From positions 25,129,967 to 25,193,966 of the forward strand of contig NC_091022.1 in the NCBI RefSeq assembly GCF_041296385.1: DNA of 64,000 bases, given 5' to 3'. The notes beneath the pieces are model-generated. The model was given only the letters and a program-made list of their open reading frames with translations, made no database searches and was not told where the DNA came from. The translations under genes were made by a program, and so were the position numbers. Below, in pieces: positions 61,214-64,000 of the stretch (positions are counted from its first letter, which is position 1; each line of letters starts with the position of its first letter). The DNA is from Aphelocoma coerulescens. Lineage: Eukaryota; Chordata; Aves; Passeriformes; Corvidae.

Positions 61214-64000
61214 GTAAGCAGCTCCTTTAAGCAAATCGTGCCCAAACACCTGTTAGCAAGAAAATAAAAACAACCACAGCAAAATGATGTTCATGAGGCC
61301 TGAAAAAATAGCTTCAAAGCTCTTATTTTCTAAGATTTCCAAGCACTTATCTATTGTGTATTAGACTGTGAGAGGCTGGAATCACTCATGGCACACTCCA
61401 TTAAGACCATCAAGGCAGACTAACTGGTTTGGGCCAGTGACTGTCAGTGCAAGGGCAGTAACACAGGGCTGGAATTTTGTGGCTAAGTCATAAAATGTGA
61501 AATGTAATCACTGTTCAGGATGTGATCCTGCGCCTCATCCGGCCATCAGCACAGTGATGGGAGTGCAGAGGCTTTGGGAAACCCTGCCAAGCCCAGAGCA
61601 TGCTGCTGCAGACCACTGCAGGGCTTCCCATTCCCCCTAGGAGGAAGTTCCAAACATGCCCCAAGAAGCCCCTGTGGCCCTGGGATGCCTGTGCCCAGCA
61701 GAGCCATGGTTACTGCCCCCATCACACCACAGCCTGCTGAAAAGGGAGCCCTCAACTGCTGCCAGAGATAAGAACATAATCCATGCTCAAGTGTGGTTAA
61801 GACATCTCTTCCTGGCAGGATTTGCTCCTTGATTTTGACACAGCAGGACAGACCAACTCGAGAGGCTTGAGGCACTGGTGATGTACACAGTGAAGGTAAA
61901 AAACCCACAAGTCCTCACAATGACACTGGGATGTCTTTCCCTCTGGCAAAGGCTCATACAGTGGGCCCTGCTCCCTGGGGAGAGGAAACGCCTTCCTGCA
62001 CCACTGCACCTGAGGTCAGGGTCCACAAACAGAAGATAGCACAGCAAGCCCAAAATGAAGCCTAGAAAGTTTTCAGCCCCACAGCCCAAATCCCTGATCT
62101 CCACCAAACGCTCATTTGCAATGGTAAGGAAGGGAGGATTAAAAACAAGCAAGAACCTCTATTAACACATGCAAATGTCGGTAAACTAATGAGATTCCAA
62201 AACGACATCGCTCCCAGAAATAAATTACCCAAATCAGGTCAATCTGAATAATAATGAGATGACATTTTCTCCTCATGGGAGGCCAAGCCTGTGCACGTGA
62301 AGCCACTTACAGCCCTCTTGTCTGAATGACCACATCAACCTAATAAACTTCTGTTACATCAATATTGTTCCTGTCACTGCACTTAGCATAATTAATGCAG
62401 ATGCAATCAGGATGGAGAGCAAAACACTCTCTGCAAGCGCCCCCCCAGTGCTGCAGGCACGCTGGCATTTTAAAAGTGGATTTAATCAAATGTTAATCAG
62501 GAGAGAAAAAGTTCAGGCAGGTGCAGCCGCAAATAATCCAACAGGATTAAGGATGTCTGGGTGGCTGATTACCCTGCAGCACAGGAAATGCACATCGTGA
62601 GGAGGATGACAATATGTTTCCATCTCCTCCCTTAAACAAGGAGCATTGTAATTGCTTGAATATTTATTTTTCCAACTGGAAGCATCTGAAGCATTTTGCA
62701 ACATGTGACCTACCACCTCTCTTCTCCTTGTCTGTGCAAAACAACTTGAAGTTGGAGTGACCCGGTCAAAATGAATTCGTATGAGTATTTTCTCCTGCAG
62801 TCACCTGTTTGCATTATCGTTTAATGAAATTCTATTATTAAATGTATGTTATTTTCCTCTTCAGTAACTTACCATCAGTAATGTTAAGGTACAGCCACAT
62901 TCAAGAGTTTTCCTGCAAGTCTGGTGCTCCAGGGAACATTGTGGATGCTGCCATGGTTTTGTTGGCACCCAGGGAGGAGTTTTTAACAAGTCTGAGCTCC
63001 TACAGAGAGCAGGGCGAGTGGTGTGGTATGTGCAAAGCCCAACAAGCAGGTTTGGGGCAGCCCCTGGGTCCCTGCCCAGTGTTTATCTGCTGCACAAGAC
63101 AGGGCTTGGGGACCTTTTAGCTCATGGACACCACTGGGGCTGGTCTATGTCACCAGCTTTACAGCCTGCTCCTTCGGCTCGTTATCAGTCCAGGAGGGAA
63201 ATGCCAATGGAATAACTCCGGCTTGAGCTGAAACTGAGCAAGAAAAGCTCATTTAGCAAAAGCGCCAAGGGAGGGAGGGAGTGGGGCTGGTGGGGGCACA
63301 CAGACAAGTGTTCCCATTCAGATGCCAAAACACGTGAATGGACAATTTATTTACATTAGCCATTTTTTGGAAGAAGAAATGGGAAGGGGGAGAGGCTGGC
63401 TCCACTGTGCATTCTCATGTTCTGTCTCAGCAGATGGAAGCTGCTGGGCCCCGTGCTGTATCCCCGTGGCACCACACCACTGCCTGATGGCGAGGGGCCA
63501 GAGCATCGTGAGTGAAACATCACAGCTCCATGGAGCCCTTCCTCTTCCCAGGCCACTTTGCTGTTGGTCCACCCAGTCCCATCCATGTCCTTTCACTCCA
63601 AGTCCCACCACTGGCCTCTCCATGGTCGGGCAGGCTGCTGCTGGAGGACCAGCTTCAGCTCAGGTGGAGCTTGGCTTGCAGCCTCTGGTTGCAGGGTGGG
63701 ATGTAAAGGTACCAGACTTCATCCCAGAAGGATTTTAGATGCTTCCAGTGCATCTCTCCAGGCCGTGAAGAAGGGCAGCAGATGGAAGGAAGCCCTGCAA
63801 TTGGAGGATGCAGCACTTCCTGAATGGGAAGTCACAGAACCTGTGAGGGTGTCAGCAGCTCCCCCAGCCACACAGCCTGCACCTGAATGAGCAGCTCCAA
63901 ATGGCCCCAAAATCACACAGTTTCAGACACTTCTCCAAGGGCAAGGAGACATTGTACAGTGAAGTTACAACCTGGAGCACTCATTGCATCCCTCAAGGAC
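61214..64000. other. Non-coding DNA, GC-richer toward the end
   Basis: No gene supported. 62165-62420 is AT-rich with homeodomain-type cores and an E-box, and may be a regulatory element. On the minus strand a donor-like CTGATG then GTAAGT (exon side from about 62874) follows an acceptor-like ACTTGCAG 40 bases upstream, open in one frame for 13 codons; too short to call. 63250-64000 is GC-richer with overlapping open frames on both strands and no recognised product. Confidence 0.35.
62165..62420. promoter_or_regulatory. Possible conserved non-coding element
   Basis: This block combines several TAAT-type cores (ACTAATGAG, AATAATGAG, CATAATTAATGC), a CACGTG E-box near 62295, an AGGTCA half-site near 62236 and isolated CpGs retained in AT-rich DNA (AACGACATCG near 62200). 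That mixture is typical of vertebrate developmental enhancers. Conservation cannot be seen from one sequence, so this is a guess from composition only. Confidence 0.2.

Noticed and set aside
1..64000. CRISPR arrays, rRNA/tRNA genes, LTR retrotransposons, endogenous viruses
   Set aside because: Looked for and not seen by eye. Strongly diverged copies could be missed without a repeat or RNA model search.

Overview
This is vertebrate nuclear DNA, almost certainly from a bird. The strongest evidence is two recognisable CR1 LINE copies: a 3' end on the minus strand near 14.1-14.5 kb, and an internally deleted copy on the plus strand near 47.2-48.1 kb. Both carry the typical CR1 3' end, with an ATTCTATGATTC-type terminus. 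An older LINE reverse-transcriptase remnant lies near 52.3-53.4 kb. Few other repeats are visible, and no Alu, L1 or LTR sequence was seen, which fits a bird. No bacterial operons, CRISPR arrays, rRNA or tRNA genes were recognised.

The window is gene-poor. The only coding sequence I support with reasonable confidence is two exons of one minus-strand gene, at 24627-24717 (91 nt) and 3180-3449 (270 nt). Both have good splice sites. The first ends in phase 2 and the second begins in phase 2, so they join in frame across an intron of about 21.2 kb. The second exon encodes an acidic segment followed by a Lys/His/Arg-rich cluster and then a conserved-looking aromatic/acidic end. I do not recognise the protein. 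Both outer ends are splice sites, so the gene should continue beyond these two exons in both directions. Two further plus-strand candidate exons (17324-17430 and 61044-61213) are open between plausible splice sites but are much weaker.

Layout: 1-3.2 kb is unannotated, probably intron of the minus-strand gene. From 3.2 to 24.6 kb is the large intron. It contains a GC-rich 37-bp tandem repeat at 6.57-6.68 kb, a degenerate interstitial telomeric repeat at 7.11-7.25 kb, a perfect 28-bp palindrome at 7.47 kb, an imperfect direct repeat at 10.0-10.2 kb and a CR1 3' end. From 24.7 to 64 kb is upstream intron or intergenic DNA with the larger CR1 copy, the older LINE remnant, homopolymer tracts and AT-rich blocks that may be conserved regulatory elements.

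Most open reading frames of 60-160 codons here look like chance frames: they are often open on both strands, lack family features and are not joined by splice sites. The most unusual structure is the telomere-like island at 6.5-7.5 kb inside the intron.
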